A DNA stretch of 14,831 bases. Origin: Gemmatimonadota bacterium (GTDB lineage Bacteria > Gemmatimonadota > Gemmatimonadetes > Gemmatimonadales > GWC2-71-9). The stretch is from the NCBI GenBank assembly GCA_017889745.1, contig JAGGAG010000053.1, positions 1 to 14,831 of the forward strand. Direction: 5' to 3'. Position 1 is the stretch's first letter. Every line of letters starts with the position of its first letter. Shown piece by piece: positions 7,403 through 14,122 of the stretch. The position numbers were made by a program, and so were the translations under genes. The notes below the pieces were generated by a model that was not told the DNA's origin, ran no database searches, and saw nothing but the letters and a program-made list of their open reading frames with translations.

Positions 7403-8581
7403 GTGAAACTCGCCCACATCGCGGATTCTCACCTGGGGATCCGCCAGTACCATCGCCAGACCCCCACGGGCATCAACCAGCGGGAAGCCGACGTCGCCAA
7501 TGCCTTCCGGGGCGTCATCGACGACGTCATCGCCCAGCGGGCCGACGTGGTGGTGATCGCGGGCGACCTGTTCCACTCGGTGCGACCGACCAATGCCGCC
7601 ATCGTGTTCGCGTTCCGCCAGTTCCAGCGCCTGCGCGAGGCGCTGCCGAAGGCGCCCGTCATCGTCGTGGCCGGCAACCACGATACGCCGCGCTCCTCCG
7701 AGACCGGCAGCATCCTCAAGCTGTTCGAGGAACTGGGTCTCTCGGTGGCGGCCGACGTGGCGCGGCGGTTCGAGTTCCCCGAACTCGACCTGAGCGTGCT
7801 GGCGGTGCCGCACCAGGCCCTGGTCGATCCCGAGGAACTCCAGATCAGGCCTGACGGCCCGGCGCGGCACCAGGTGCTCGTGATCCACGCCGAAGTGCAG
7901 GGGCTCCTGCCGGCCGACCGGCCGTCGCTCGAGTACGGCGGTGTCGTGGTCACGCCCGACCAGGTTGGCTCCGGTGCGTGGAGCTACATCGCCTGGGGCC
8001 ACTATCATGTGCGCCACCAGGTGGGCCCGAAGGGGTGGTACCCGGGCTCGCTGGAATACACCAGCAACAACATCTGGGCGGAGCGCGCCGAGGAAGAGGC
8101 GAACGGCATTCCCGGCAAGGGCTGGCTCATGGTCGATGTCGCAAGCGGGATGGTGACTCCGCACCTCGTGAAGCACGCGCGGCAGGTGGTCGACCTTCCC
8201 CCGATCTACGCCGACGGGCTGGACGCGTCGCAGCTCGATGCGGCCATCGCCGATCGCGTGGCGTCCGTGCCCGGCGGCCTTGCCCAGCAGATCGTGCGGC
8301 TCGTGGTGCACGACGTGCCTCGCCCTGTCGCGCGCGAGGTGGACCATGCCCGGATCCGCGCCTGGAAGGCATCGGCGCTGCACTTTCATCTCGACATGCG
8401 GCGGCCCGTCCGCCTGCGGCTCACCGGTTCGGGTGCGCCCGGCAGGCGGCAGACCCTCCCCGAGGTGGTGCACGACTGGCTCGAGCATCGTGTGCTGCCG
8501 TCCGAGATCGACCGCGAGCGTTTCGTGGCGCGGGGTGTGGAACTGATCGAGCAGGTCGATTCCGACGGTGACGGCCCGTGA
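7403..8581 (+). CDS. mre11: Mre11/SbcD-family DNA double-strand-break nuclease
   Basis: 392 aa from a GTG start at the first possible codon of the phosphoesterase fold. With Rad50 it forms the end-processing nuclease (3'-5' exonuclease and endonuclease). All five phosphoesterase motifs are present: IADSHLG (D8, H10), IAGDLFH (D55), VAGNHDTPRS (N92, H93), VIHAE (H162) and WGHYHVR (H200, H202), giving a full two-metal site. The C-terminal ~140 residues fit the capping and Rad50-binding region, including a basic segment near ALHFHLDMRRPVRLRL. The stop overlaps the rad50 start as GTGA (4 nt), showing translational coupling and a matched pair. Its length and its nurA/herA neighbours fit the archaeal-type Mre11 better than a stand-alone sbcD. 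Confidence 0.93.
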   Translation: MKLAHIADSHLGIRQYHRQTPTGINQREADVANAFRGVIDDVIAQRADVVVIAGDLFHSVRPTNAAIVFAFRQFQRLREALPKAPVIVVAGNHDTPRSSETGSILKLFEELGLSVAADVARRFEFPELDLSVLAVPHQALVDPEELQIRPDGPARHQVLVIHAEVQGLLPADRPSLEYGGVVVTPDQVGSGAWSYIAWGHYHVRHQVGPKGWYPGSLEYTSNNIWAERAEEEANGIPGKGWLMVDVASGMVTPHLVKHARQVVDLPPIYADGLDASQLDAAIADRVASVPGGLAQQIVRLVVHDVPRPVAREVDHARIRAWKASALHFHLDMRRPVRLRLTGSGAPGRRQTLPEVVHDWLEHRVLPSEIDRERFVARGVELIEQVDSDGDGP

Positions 8582-11001
8582 TCATCAACCGGCTGCGCCT
8601 CGTCAACTTCCGGCAGCACGAGTCAACCGAGCTCGTGTTCGGCAGCGGCCTGACCGGCATTGTCGGGCCCAACGGGGCTGGGAAGACCACCCTGCTCGAG
8701 GCCATCGCCTGGGCCATGTACGGCATGCCGGCCGCCCGCGGCAACCGCGAGACGATCCGCCGCCGCGGCGCAGCTCCGCGCTCGCGTGTCGAAGTGGAGC
8801 TCGACTTCTCCCTCGGGCCGCACCACTACCGGATCCTGCGCACCCTCGGTGGGGCCGAACTGTACCAGGACAATGAGGCGGCGCCGATCGCCAACAGCAT
8901 CGGCAGCGTCACCGAGCGCGTTACCCGGCTCATGGGCATGAGTCGCGACGAGTTCTTCAACACCTACTTCACCGGGCAGAAGGAGCTCGCGGTCATGGCG
9001 GCCATGACCGCCTCCGAGCGCGCCACCTTCCTTTCCCGGGTGCTTGGCTACGAGCGCCTCCGGGTGGCACAGGATCGCCTCAAGGTCGAGCGCGCCAGCC
9101 TGCGCGCGCAACTCGACACGCTCCGCTCGGGGCTGCCGGATCCCGAGGTGCTCGAGGAGGCGGCGAAGGCCGCGTCCGACCGGCTGACGGCGGCCGATGC
9201 GCGGCTGCAGCTGGCCCGGCAGCAGGTGAAGAGCGCCGAGGCACGGGTGGCGGAACTGGGACCGCGGTGGGAGACGGCACAGCAGCAGAAGGTCGCGGCA
9301 GCCGCGCTCGAGAGCGACCTCCGCCTGGCGCAGCAGGTGATGGAGACGGCCCGGCAGACCGCGACCCGGGTGACGGCCGAGCTGGCGGCCGCAGAGGCCG
9401 CCGCGAAGCGCATGCAGGAGCTGGACGCGGCGCTGGCGCCGCGATCGGCACTGCGGGAGGAAGCGGGCGCGCTCACGCGCGACGCCGAGGGGAACGCGCG
9501 TCGCGCGGCGCTCGGCGCCCAGCGGAAGGAACTGGCGCAGCGCCGGGCCGACCTGGCGAAGCAGATCGGCAAGTCGCCGGCGGCCGACGCCCTCGAGCGC
9601 GCCCGGGCCACCGTGGCCACGGTGCGGCAGGCGCTCGACTTCAGCCTCGAGGCGCTGGAAGGGCGCCGCACCCTCTGGGTGCAGGATGCCCAGGCCGCGG
9701 CCACCAAGCGCGAAGGCCTGGCCGACCAGTACCGGGAGCTTGTCGAGCAGCGCGAGCGGATCATGGAGGCAGGGCAGGAGGGTGCGTGTCCCACCTGCGC
9801 CCGGCCGCTCGGCAAGGAGTTCGAGTCGGTGCTCGGCGTGCTCGACCGGCAGATCGAGGAGGTCACCTTCAACGGCAGCTTCTACAAGCAGCGTATCGAG
9901 CAGCTGAAGGACGTGCCTCCCGAGGTGACGCAGCTCGAGGAGCAGATGCAGGGGCTCAAGCGTCAGCTGGAGGAGGCGAACGCCGCTCATGCGAGGCTCG
10001 CGGCGTCGCTGGCGGAGGCGGCGCGCTGGCGCGACGAGGTGCAGAATCTGGATGCGCGGCTCGCCGGGATCGAGGCGGATCTCGCGGCGCTCCCCGGCGC
10101 GGTATACGATCAGGCACGCCATGAGCTGGTGCAGGCCGAGCTGAAGCGCCTCGATCCGCTCGCGCTCGAACTCGAGCGCCAGCGCGTCGGCGCCGATCGC
10201 GTGCCGCTGCTGCAGGAACAGAAGTCAGGCGCGGACGCGAAGCGGCTCGACGCCGAAGCGCGTGACCGGGGCATTCGCGCCGCGCTCGCCGCGCTCGGCT
10301 TCAGCGAGGAGGGGTTCCGCACCGTGGAGCGGGCGTGGCGCGAGCTGGAGACGGCCAGGCAGGCCGCCGCGCTCAGCCTGGTGCGCGACGAGGGCGAGGC
10401 GACCGCGGCGAAGGAGGCCACCGTCCAGGCCGCGCGGCGGATCGAGGACCGGGCGCGTCGCGCCCGCGAGGCCGACGCCGTGGCGCTGGCCCTGCGCACC
10501 AATCAGGAACTGGATCACGCGCTGGGCGACCTGCGGAACGAGCTGAACGCCACCCTGCGCCCGGACCTGTCGGAGCTCGCGTCGGTGTTCCTGCGCGATC
10601 TGACCAACGGCCGGTATACCGAACTGGAGCTCGACGAGGACTACGTGACGACGCTGCTGGACGAAGGCGAGCCCAAGGGGGTCATTTCGGGTGGCGAGGA
10701 AGACGTCGCCAACCTGGCGCTGCGGCTCGCCATCAGCCAGATGATCGCGGAGCGCGCCGGGCAGCCGCTGTCGCTCCTCATCCTGGACGAGATCTTCGGC
10801 TCGCTCGATGACGACCACCGGGCCGCGGTGGTGGACCTGCTTCGCAGCCTCGCCGACCGGTTCCCGCAGGTGATCCTCATCACCCACATCGACTCGGTGC
10901 GGGACGGGTTCGACCGCATCGTCCGGGTCACCTACGACCCCCGTCGCGGGTCCGCGGTGGTCGCTGACGAACCGCTGGGGGGGCACGATGTGGCGGCCTG
11001 A
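8578..11001 (+). CDS. rad50: Rad50/SbcC-family SMC-like ATPase with zinc hook
   Basis: 807 aa, GTG start in the GTGA overlap with mre11. The N-lobe has Walker A GPNGAGKTT (30-38) and the Q-loop TGQKE (Q134). A heptad-rich coiled coil (about 160-400 and 410-640) is split almost at the midpoint by a zinc hook, CPTC, with C404 and C407. The C-lobe has the signature ISGGEED (703-709; the first position is I rather than the usual L), Walker B LLILDEIF with D737 and E738, a D-loop GSLDD and the switch H770. Every catalytic element of a working ABC/SMC ATPase is therefore present. It is shorter than many SbcC and archaeal Rad50 proteins, so the coiled-coil arms are short. The gene ends inside the next one (14-nt overlap). 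Confidence 0.95.
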   Translation: MIINRLRLVNFRQHESTELVFGSGLTGIVGPNGAGKTTLLEAIAWAMYGMPAARGNRETIRRRGAAPRSRVEVELDFSLGPHHYRILRTLGGAELYQDNEAAPIANSIGSVTERVTRLMGMSRDEFFNTYFTGQKELAVMAAMTASERATFLSRVLGYERLRVAQDRLKVERASLRAQLDTLRSGLPDPEVLEEAAKAASDRLTAADARLQLARQQVKSAEARVAELGPRWETAQQQKVAAAALESDLRLAQQVMETARQTATRVTAELAAAEAAAKRMQELDAALAPRSALREEAGALTRDAEGNARRAALGAQRKELAQRRADLAKQIGKSPAADALERARATVATVRQALDFSLEALEGRRTLWVQDAQAAATKREGLADQYRELVEQRERIMEAGQEGACPTCARPLGKEFESVLGVLDRQIEEVTFNGSFYKQRIEQLKDVPPEVTQLEEQMQGLKRQLEEANAAHARLAASLAEAARWRDEVQNLDARLAGIEADLAALPGAVYDQARHELVQAELKRLDPLALELERQRVGADRVPLLQEQKSGADAKRLDAEARDRGIRAALAALGFSEEGFRTVERAWRELETARQAAALSLVRDEGEATAAKEATVQAARRIEDRARRAREADAVALALRTNQELDHALGDLRNELNATLRPDLSELASVFLRDLTNGRYTELELDEDYVTTLLDEGEPKGVISGGEEDVANLALRLAISQMIAERAGQPLSLLILDEIFGSLDDDHRAAVVDLLRSLADRFPQVILITHIDSVRDGFDRIVRVTYDPRRGSAVVADEPLGGHDVAA

Positions 11002-11938
11002 TCGCAGCGTGCACGGCCCCGACCGCGCCACCGTTGCGGACGTGGAGCCCTTGAACCGGCTCTTCACCGAGGCCTTCACCGATCGCTACGCGCGCGACGG
11101 CCTCTCGGGCGTTCGCGTGCCGCCGCTGACCCCCGCTGTGTGGCGCTACGCCATCGAGGACGCCGCCGAAGGCGCGTTGCTCTGGCGCGACTCGGACGGC
11201 CAGCTCGCCGCCTTCAACATGGTGCACCAGTCGGGCACGGAGGGATGGATGGGCCCGATCGCCGTGCGTCCCGACCGCCAGGGCGCCGGGGTGGGGCGTG
11301 CCATCGTGCAGGCCGGGATCGACCTGCTCCGCGGGCGCGGGGCCGCCACCATCGGGCTCGAGACCATGCCCCGCACCACCGACAACATCGGGTTCTACGG
11401 CACCCTGGGCTTCGTGCCGCGGCACCTCACCATCACCCTGGTGCGCGATGCGGTGCGCGCCGTCGCGCGCGACGCGTCACGGCTCTCCACCGGCGACATC
11501 GCGGCTGGCGTGGCCGAGTGCGCCGAACTCACGTCGCGCGTGGCGCCGGGCATCGACTTCAGCCGTGAACTGCTGCTCACTCACGAGCTGGGACTGGGCG
11601 ACACGACGATGGTGCGGCGGGGCAGCCGGCTCGTGGCCTTCGCGCTGTGGCAGTCCACGGCGCTCGCGGCCGGCCGCCCCCGCGATGAGCAGCGCGTACT
11701 GAAGCTCGTGGCGGCCGACGCCGCCGCGTTTGAACGATTGATCGATGGACTTCAGGCGGATGCGATCGCGTCCCGGCTGCGCCGCGTGGCCATCCGCTGC
11801 CAGACGGCCGTTGGCGCGGCATACGTGCACCTCACGGGGCGCGGGTTTCGCGTGCACTGGACCGACCTGCGCATGACACTGCCCGACGCGCCCGAAGCGG
11901 AGGCGAACGGGGTGCTGATGTCCAACTGGGAGATCTGA
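10988..11938 (+). CDS. GNAT-family N-acetyltransferase with a second, degenerate GNAT-like half
   Basis: 316 aa; ATG 10988 overlaps the rad50 end by 14 nt and sits 5 nt after a G-run inside rad50 that could act as a ribosome site. The N-terminal half is a canonical GNAT domain: MGPIAVRPDRQGAGVGRA (88-105) is motif A with the acetyl-CoA pyrophosphate loop (R97-x-x-G-x-G), followed by the motif B segment DNIGFYGTLGFVPR (132-145). The C-terminal half (~165-316) has GNAT-like strands (LVAFALWQS, a closing beta hairpin GFRVHWTDLRMTL) but lacks a clear acetyl-CoA loop, as in tandem GNAT proteins. The substrate is unknown. Coupling to rad50 invites the idea of protein acetylation in repair, but this is inference only. 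Confidence 0.85.
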   Translation: MWRPDRSVHGPDRATVADVEPLNRLFTEAFTDRYARDGLSGVRVPPLTPAVWRYAIEDAAEGALLWRDSDGQLAAFNMVHQSGTEGWMGPIAVRPDRQGAGVGRAIVQAGIDLLRGRGAATIGLETMPRTTDNIGFYGTLGFVPRHLTITLVRDAVRAVARDASRLSTGDIAAGVAECAELTSRVAPGIDFSRELLLTHELGLGDTTMVRRGSRLVAFALWQSTALAAGRPRDEQRVLKLVAADAAAFERLIDGLQADAIASRLRRVAIRCQTAVGAAYVHLTGRGFRVHWTDLRMTLPDAPEAEANGVLMSNWEI

Positions 11939-11956
11939 GGGGCTGGAAGTACGCCG

Positions 11957-12130
11957 TTACGCCCTCGAGTCCTCCCGTCCCTTCCGAAGTACCAGCCATC
12001 GCACCAGCAGCAGCACCGCGATGCCGTAGAGGCCGTTCGGCAAGCCGCTCGGCACCTGCCGCAGGAAGATGAGGAACCCCCACGCGATGAGTGCAATGAT
12101 GGCAGCGACAAGCGACAGCGTTGGCGTCAT
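11957..12130 (-). CDS. Small two-helix membrane protein of unknown function
   Basis: 57 aa, ATG at 12130-12128, TAA at 11959-11957. Two hydrophobic segments are plain: LSLVAAIIALIAWGFLIFL (5-23) and YGIAVLLLVRWLVL (35-48), joined by a short Q-V-P-S-G-L-P-N-G turn and followed by a charged tail RKGREDSRA, which predicts a hairpin with both ends on the cytoplasmic side. A GGGAAG-like Shine-Dalgarno lies about 9 nt upstream. The hydrophobic pattern, the ribosome site and the exact fit between the GNAT stop (18-nt gap, convergent) and the ncRNA promoter argue that it is a real gene. No homologue is recognised. Confidence 0.62.
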   Translation of the reverse strand: MTPTLSLVAAIIALIAWGFLIFLRQVPSGLPNGLYGIAVLLLVRWLVLRKGREDSRA

Positions 12131-12148
12131 GAGTATTGGCTTCCCGTG

Positions 12149-12177
12149 TTGACGGTCTGAGTGCCGTGTCCTAACTT
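12149..12177 (+). promoter_or_regulatory. Sigma70-like promoter for the structured RNA / pterin-operon leader
   Basis: TTGACG (12149-12154), a 17-nt spacer and TAACTT (12172-12177) give five of six matches at -35 and the three key positions at -10. The expected start of transcription is about 12184, just before the 5' strand of a long closing stem (12187). Confidence 0.42.
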
Positions 12178-12183
12178 AGTTGT

Positions 12184-12381
12184 GGTCGGCGGCGGGGATC
12201 TACGTTATCGAGCCGATAAGTCAGGCCCAGGGCCCAGATATTGTGGCTGCTGCCATGCCCCTCGGGGGAAGACAAAAGCCATGACGAGGGTGCCGAGCAT
12301 TCCGGTTGGGCTTCAGTAACCCTCTCCGTCGCCGTTTCTTCAGGTAAAGCGCCGGCTCCAAGCGGGGTCGGCGTTTGCTTT
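12184..12381 (+). ncRNA. Candidate structured non-coding RNA of about 200 nt, possibly 6S-like
   Basis: The non-coding stretch before the PTPS gene folds into a rod. Closing stem: 12187-12198 with 12323-12334 (12 bp, two G·U). Second stem: 12223-12230 with 12306-12313. Third stem: 12241-12248 with 12277-12284. A GC hairpin CCC-CTCG-GGG lies near the apex. A separate perfect hairpin TTATCG-AGC-CGATAA (12205-12219) sits in the large internal loop. All wobble pairs are G·U only when read on the plus strand, where a promoter precedes and an intrinsic terminator follows, so strand and ends agree. Length, rod shape, an asymmetric bubble and the string GAGCCGATA (12210-12218), which also occurs in the 5' part of E. 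coli 6S RNA, suggest a 6S-like RNA. A cis-acting leader of the pterin operon is the main alternative. Confidence 0.45.
12347..12381 (+). terminator. Intrinsic terminator or attenuator
   Basis: The left arm CGCCGGCTCC (12350-12359) pairs with GGGGTCGGCG (12364-12373) around an AAGC loop (10 bp with two wobble pairs). AAG (12347-12349) can extend the stem with TTT (12374-12376). A T-rich tail TTTGCTTT follows. No coding gene ends nearby on this strand, so it most likely ends the ncRNA candidate or attenuates read-through into the pterin operon. Confidence 0.6.
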
Positions 12382-12394
12382 CCGGGGAACTCGA

Positions 12395-12414
12395 GGGGCA
12401 CCGCGGGGTGCCTT
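12395..12414 (+). repeat. Small hairpin in the PTPS leader
   Basis: GGCACC (12397-12402) and GGTGCC (12407-12412) form a perfect stem with a GCGG loop, extended by two G·U pairs to 12395 and 12414. It is followed by an AT-rich patch (12413-12427) that contains CATACT, a possible -10 box for the pterin operon. Apart from this, 12382-12442 shows nothing else. Confidence 0.4.
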
Positions 12415-12442
12415 AATGCATACTTAACGCCGGGGCTGCTCC

Positions 12443-12856
12443 ATGCCGAGATGCCGCGTGACGCGTCGTGTGCACTTCAATGCCGCTCACCGCCTGCACA
12501 ATCCCGCCCGAACGGACGCCTGGAACGTGGCGACGTTCGGCGCGTGTAACAATCCTCACTTCCACGGCCACAACTACGAGCTGGACATCAGCGTCGAGGG
12601 AGAGGTAAACCCCGACTCGGGCTATGTGTTCGACCTGAACACGCTGAAGCGGGTGGCGGAGGAGCGGGTCCTGCGGCACCTTGACCACAAGAACCTCAAC
12701 CTCGATGTGACCTGGTTTGCGTCCCTCAACCCCACGTCCGAGAATCTCGCCATCGTGATCTGGCGCGAACTGCGCGGTGCCGTGCCCGATGAGCTGGCCC
12801 TGAGCGTTCGTCTCTGGGAGACCCCGAGGAACTATGTCGACTACTCCGGCGCCTGA
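12443..12856 (+). CDS. 6-pyruvoyl-tetrahydropterin synthase (QueD/PTPS family, PTPS-type motif)
   Basis: 137 aa. It removes triphosphate from dihydroneopterin triphosphate to give 6-pyruvoyl-tetrahydropterin. Zinc ligands are H16 (AAHRLHN), H41 and H43 (HGH). The catalytic Cys is C35 in CNNPHFHGH, a CxxxxxHGH spacing. That spacing, with the NNP residues, is the one in mammalian PTPS (CNNPNGHGH), whereas QueD enzymes of queuosine synthesis have CxxxHGH. D81-H82 (HLDHKNL) complete the triad, and E100 (PTSENLA) and E126 (WETPRN) fit pterin binding. Pipelines may label it queD, but no queC or queE is nearby. The ATG at 12443 has a GGGG about 7 nt upstream. Its last 23 nt overlap folE. Confidence 0.88.
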   Translation: MPRCRVTRRVHFNAAHRLHNPARTDAWNVATFGACNNPHFHGHNYELDISVEGEVNPDSGYVFDLNTLKRVAEERVLRHLDHKNLNLDVTWFASLNPTSENLAIVIWRELRGAVPDELALSVRLWETPRNYVDYSGA

Positions 12857-13415
12857 GTTCACCATCGCCCCGCACGTGCGGGCCATCCTCGCCGAGCTGG
12901 GCCAGGACCCCGACCGGGCGGGGCTGTCCAGGACACCGGAACGGGTGGACAAGTCGCTCCGGTTCCTGACCCGGGGGTACGCGCAAACCGTGGAGGAGGT
13001 CATCGGCGACGCGCTCTTCGAGGAGTCGCACGAGAACATGATCCTCGTGCGGGACATCGAGATGTACTCGCTGTGCGAGCACCACATACTCCCGTTCTAC
13101 GGCCACGCGCACGTGGCGTACATCCCGCACGGCCGCATCATGGGCCTCTCGAAGGCGGCACGTATCGTGGACATGTTCTCGCGGCGGTTGCAGGTGCAGG
13201 AGCGGCTCACCGACCAGATCGCGGACGCGATCATGGACGTACTGCAGCCGCGCGGAGTGGGAGTCGTCATCGAGGCGTCGCATTTCTGCATGATGATGCG
13301 GGGAGTCGAGAAGCAGAACTCCCGCACGGTAACGAGCGCCTTGCGCGGCATCTTCCGCAACGACCAGCGCACTCGCGACGAGTTCCTGCGCCTGGCGCAC
13401 GCGCCACGGGGGTGA
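12834..13415 (+). CDS. folE: GTP cyclohydrolase I (FolE type)
   Basis: 193 aa. It opens GTP to form dihydroneopterin triphosphate, the entry step for folate and biopterin. The zinc site is complete: C81 and H84 in SLCEHHILPFYGH, and C152 in SHFCMMMRG. The GTP-binding segments GLSKAARIVDMFSRR (104-118) and HFCMMMRGVEKQNSRT (150-165) are also present. The length matches short bacterial FolE proteins with a trimmed N-terminus. The ATG at 12834 has GAGG just upstream and lies inside the PTPS gene (23-nt overlap). Its stop forms a GTGA overlap with the SDR gene. It supplies the substrate for the PTPS encoded just before it. This may be the only folE of the cell, in which case it also serves folate. 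Confidence 0.95.
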   Translation: MSTTPAPEFTIAPHVRAILAELGQDPDRAGLSRTPERVDKSLRFLTRGYAQTVEEVIGDALFEESHENMILVRDIEMYSLCEHHILPFYGHAHVAYIPHGRIMGLSKAARIVDMFSRRLQVQERLTDQIADAIMDVLQPRGVGVVIEASHFCMMMRGVEKQNSRTVTSALRGIFRNDQRTRDEFLRLAHAPRG

Positions 13416-14110
13416 GCGGCGTCCTCGCGGGGCAGGTTGCCGTCGTCACCGGCGCCTCGCGCGGCATCGGCGCCGCGACGGCTGCGCTGCTCGCGCGTGC
13501 GGGTGCCCGGGTGGTGCGTGTCGCGCGGTCGCTACCCGCGCAGCCGAAGACGGGTTTCATCGACCTTCCGTGCGACCTGACCGATGGTACCGCCTGGCGC
13601 GCAACCGCGGATCGCATCCTCTCCGGGATCGGGCCGCCTTCCATCGTGGTCAGCAATGCCGGTGCTTTCCTCATGAAGCCGCTCCACGACACCACCCAGG
13701 ACGAATTCGACGCGCAGGTGGACATCAACCTGCGCGCGCCGTTCGCCGTGGCCCGGGCGCTGCTGCCGGCGATGCGTACCGCGGGCCGTGGGACGTTCAT
13801 CCACATCGGGAGCGTCGCCGATCACTCGGCCTATCCCGACAACGCGGCCTATTCGGCCTCCAAGTACGGCCTGCGCGGGCTGCACGAGGTACTGGCCGCC
13901 GAATACCGGGGAAGCGGCGTGCGGCTCTGCCTCGTCTCTCCCGGCCCCACGGATACCGACGTGTGGAGCCCGATCGATCCCGATCGCCAGCCGCACCTCC
14001 CTGATCGCGCGAACATGCTCCGGCCCGCGGATGTCGCGGACGCGGTGCTGTTCGTCGCGACGCGGCCGGCAACCGTTCACGTGGACTGGCTGCGGCTCGG
14101 GCCGGCCTAG
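13412..14110 (+). CDS. Short-chain dehydrogenase/reductase, candidate sepiapterin reductase
   Basis: 232 aa from the GTG in a 4-nt GTGA overlap with folE; the frame is open further upstream inside folE, but the SDR fold starts here. A classical SDR: cofactor loop TGASRGIG (13-20), NAG (82-84), catalytic S134, Y147 and K151 (YSASK), and PGPTDTDVW (177-185) after the active site. R36 and the ARS after strand 2 suggest NADPH. SDR substrates cannot be read from the motifs, but the position behind PTPS and folE is that expected of a sepiapterin-reductase-like enzyme that reduces 6-pyruvoyl-tetrahydropterin to tetrahydrobiopterin or an isomer. The general SDR call is safe; the specific role is inferred from neighbours. 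Confidence 0.88.
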   Translation: MSGVLAGQVAVVTGASRGIGAATAALLARAGARVVRVARSLPAQPKTGFIDLPCDLTDGTAWRATADRILSGIGPPSIVVSNAGAFLMKPLHDTTQDEFDAQVDINLRAPFAVARALLPAMRTAGRGTFIHIGSVADHSAYPDNAAYSASKYGLRGLHEVLAAEYRGSGVRLCLVSPGPTDTDVWSPIDPDRQPHLPDRANMLRPADVADAVLFVATRPATVHVDWLRLGPA

Positions 14111-14122
14111 GATAGGTCACTG

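Noticed and set aside
8623..10122. 499-aa open frame antisense to rad50 and similar long antisense frames over mre11, herA and the aminotransferase
   Set aside because: High-GC codon shadow: leucine/arginine/histidine-rich, no motifs, opposite a gene with complete motifs.
12271..12325. Known cyclic-di-GMP or preQ1 riboswitch
   Set aside because: Isolated short similarities only; the conserved cores of these riboswitches that I know are not present.
13073..13411. N-terminal extension of the SDR frame into folE
   Set aside because: The extension is out-of-frame folE coding sequence; the SDR cofactor fold begins just after the GTG at 13412.
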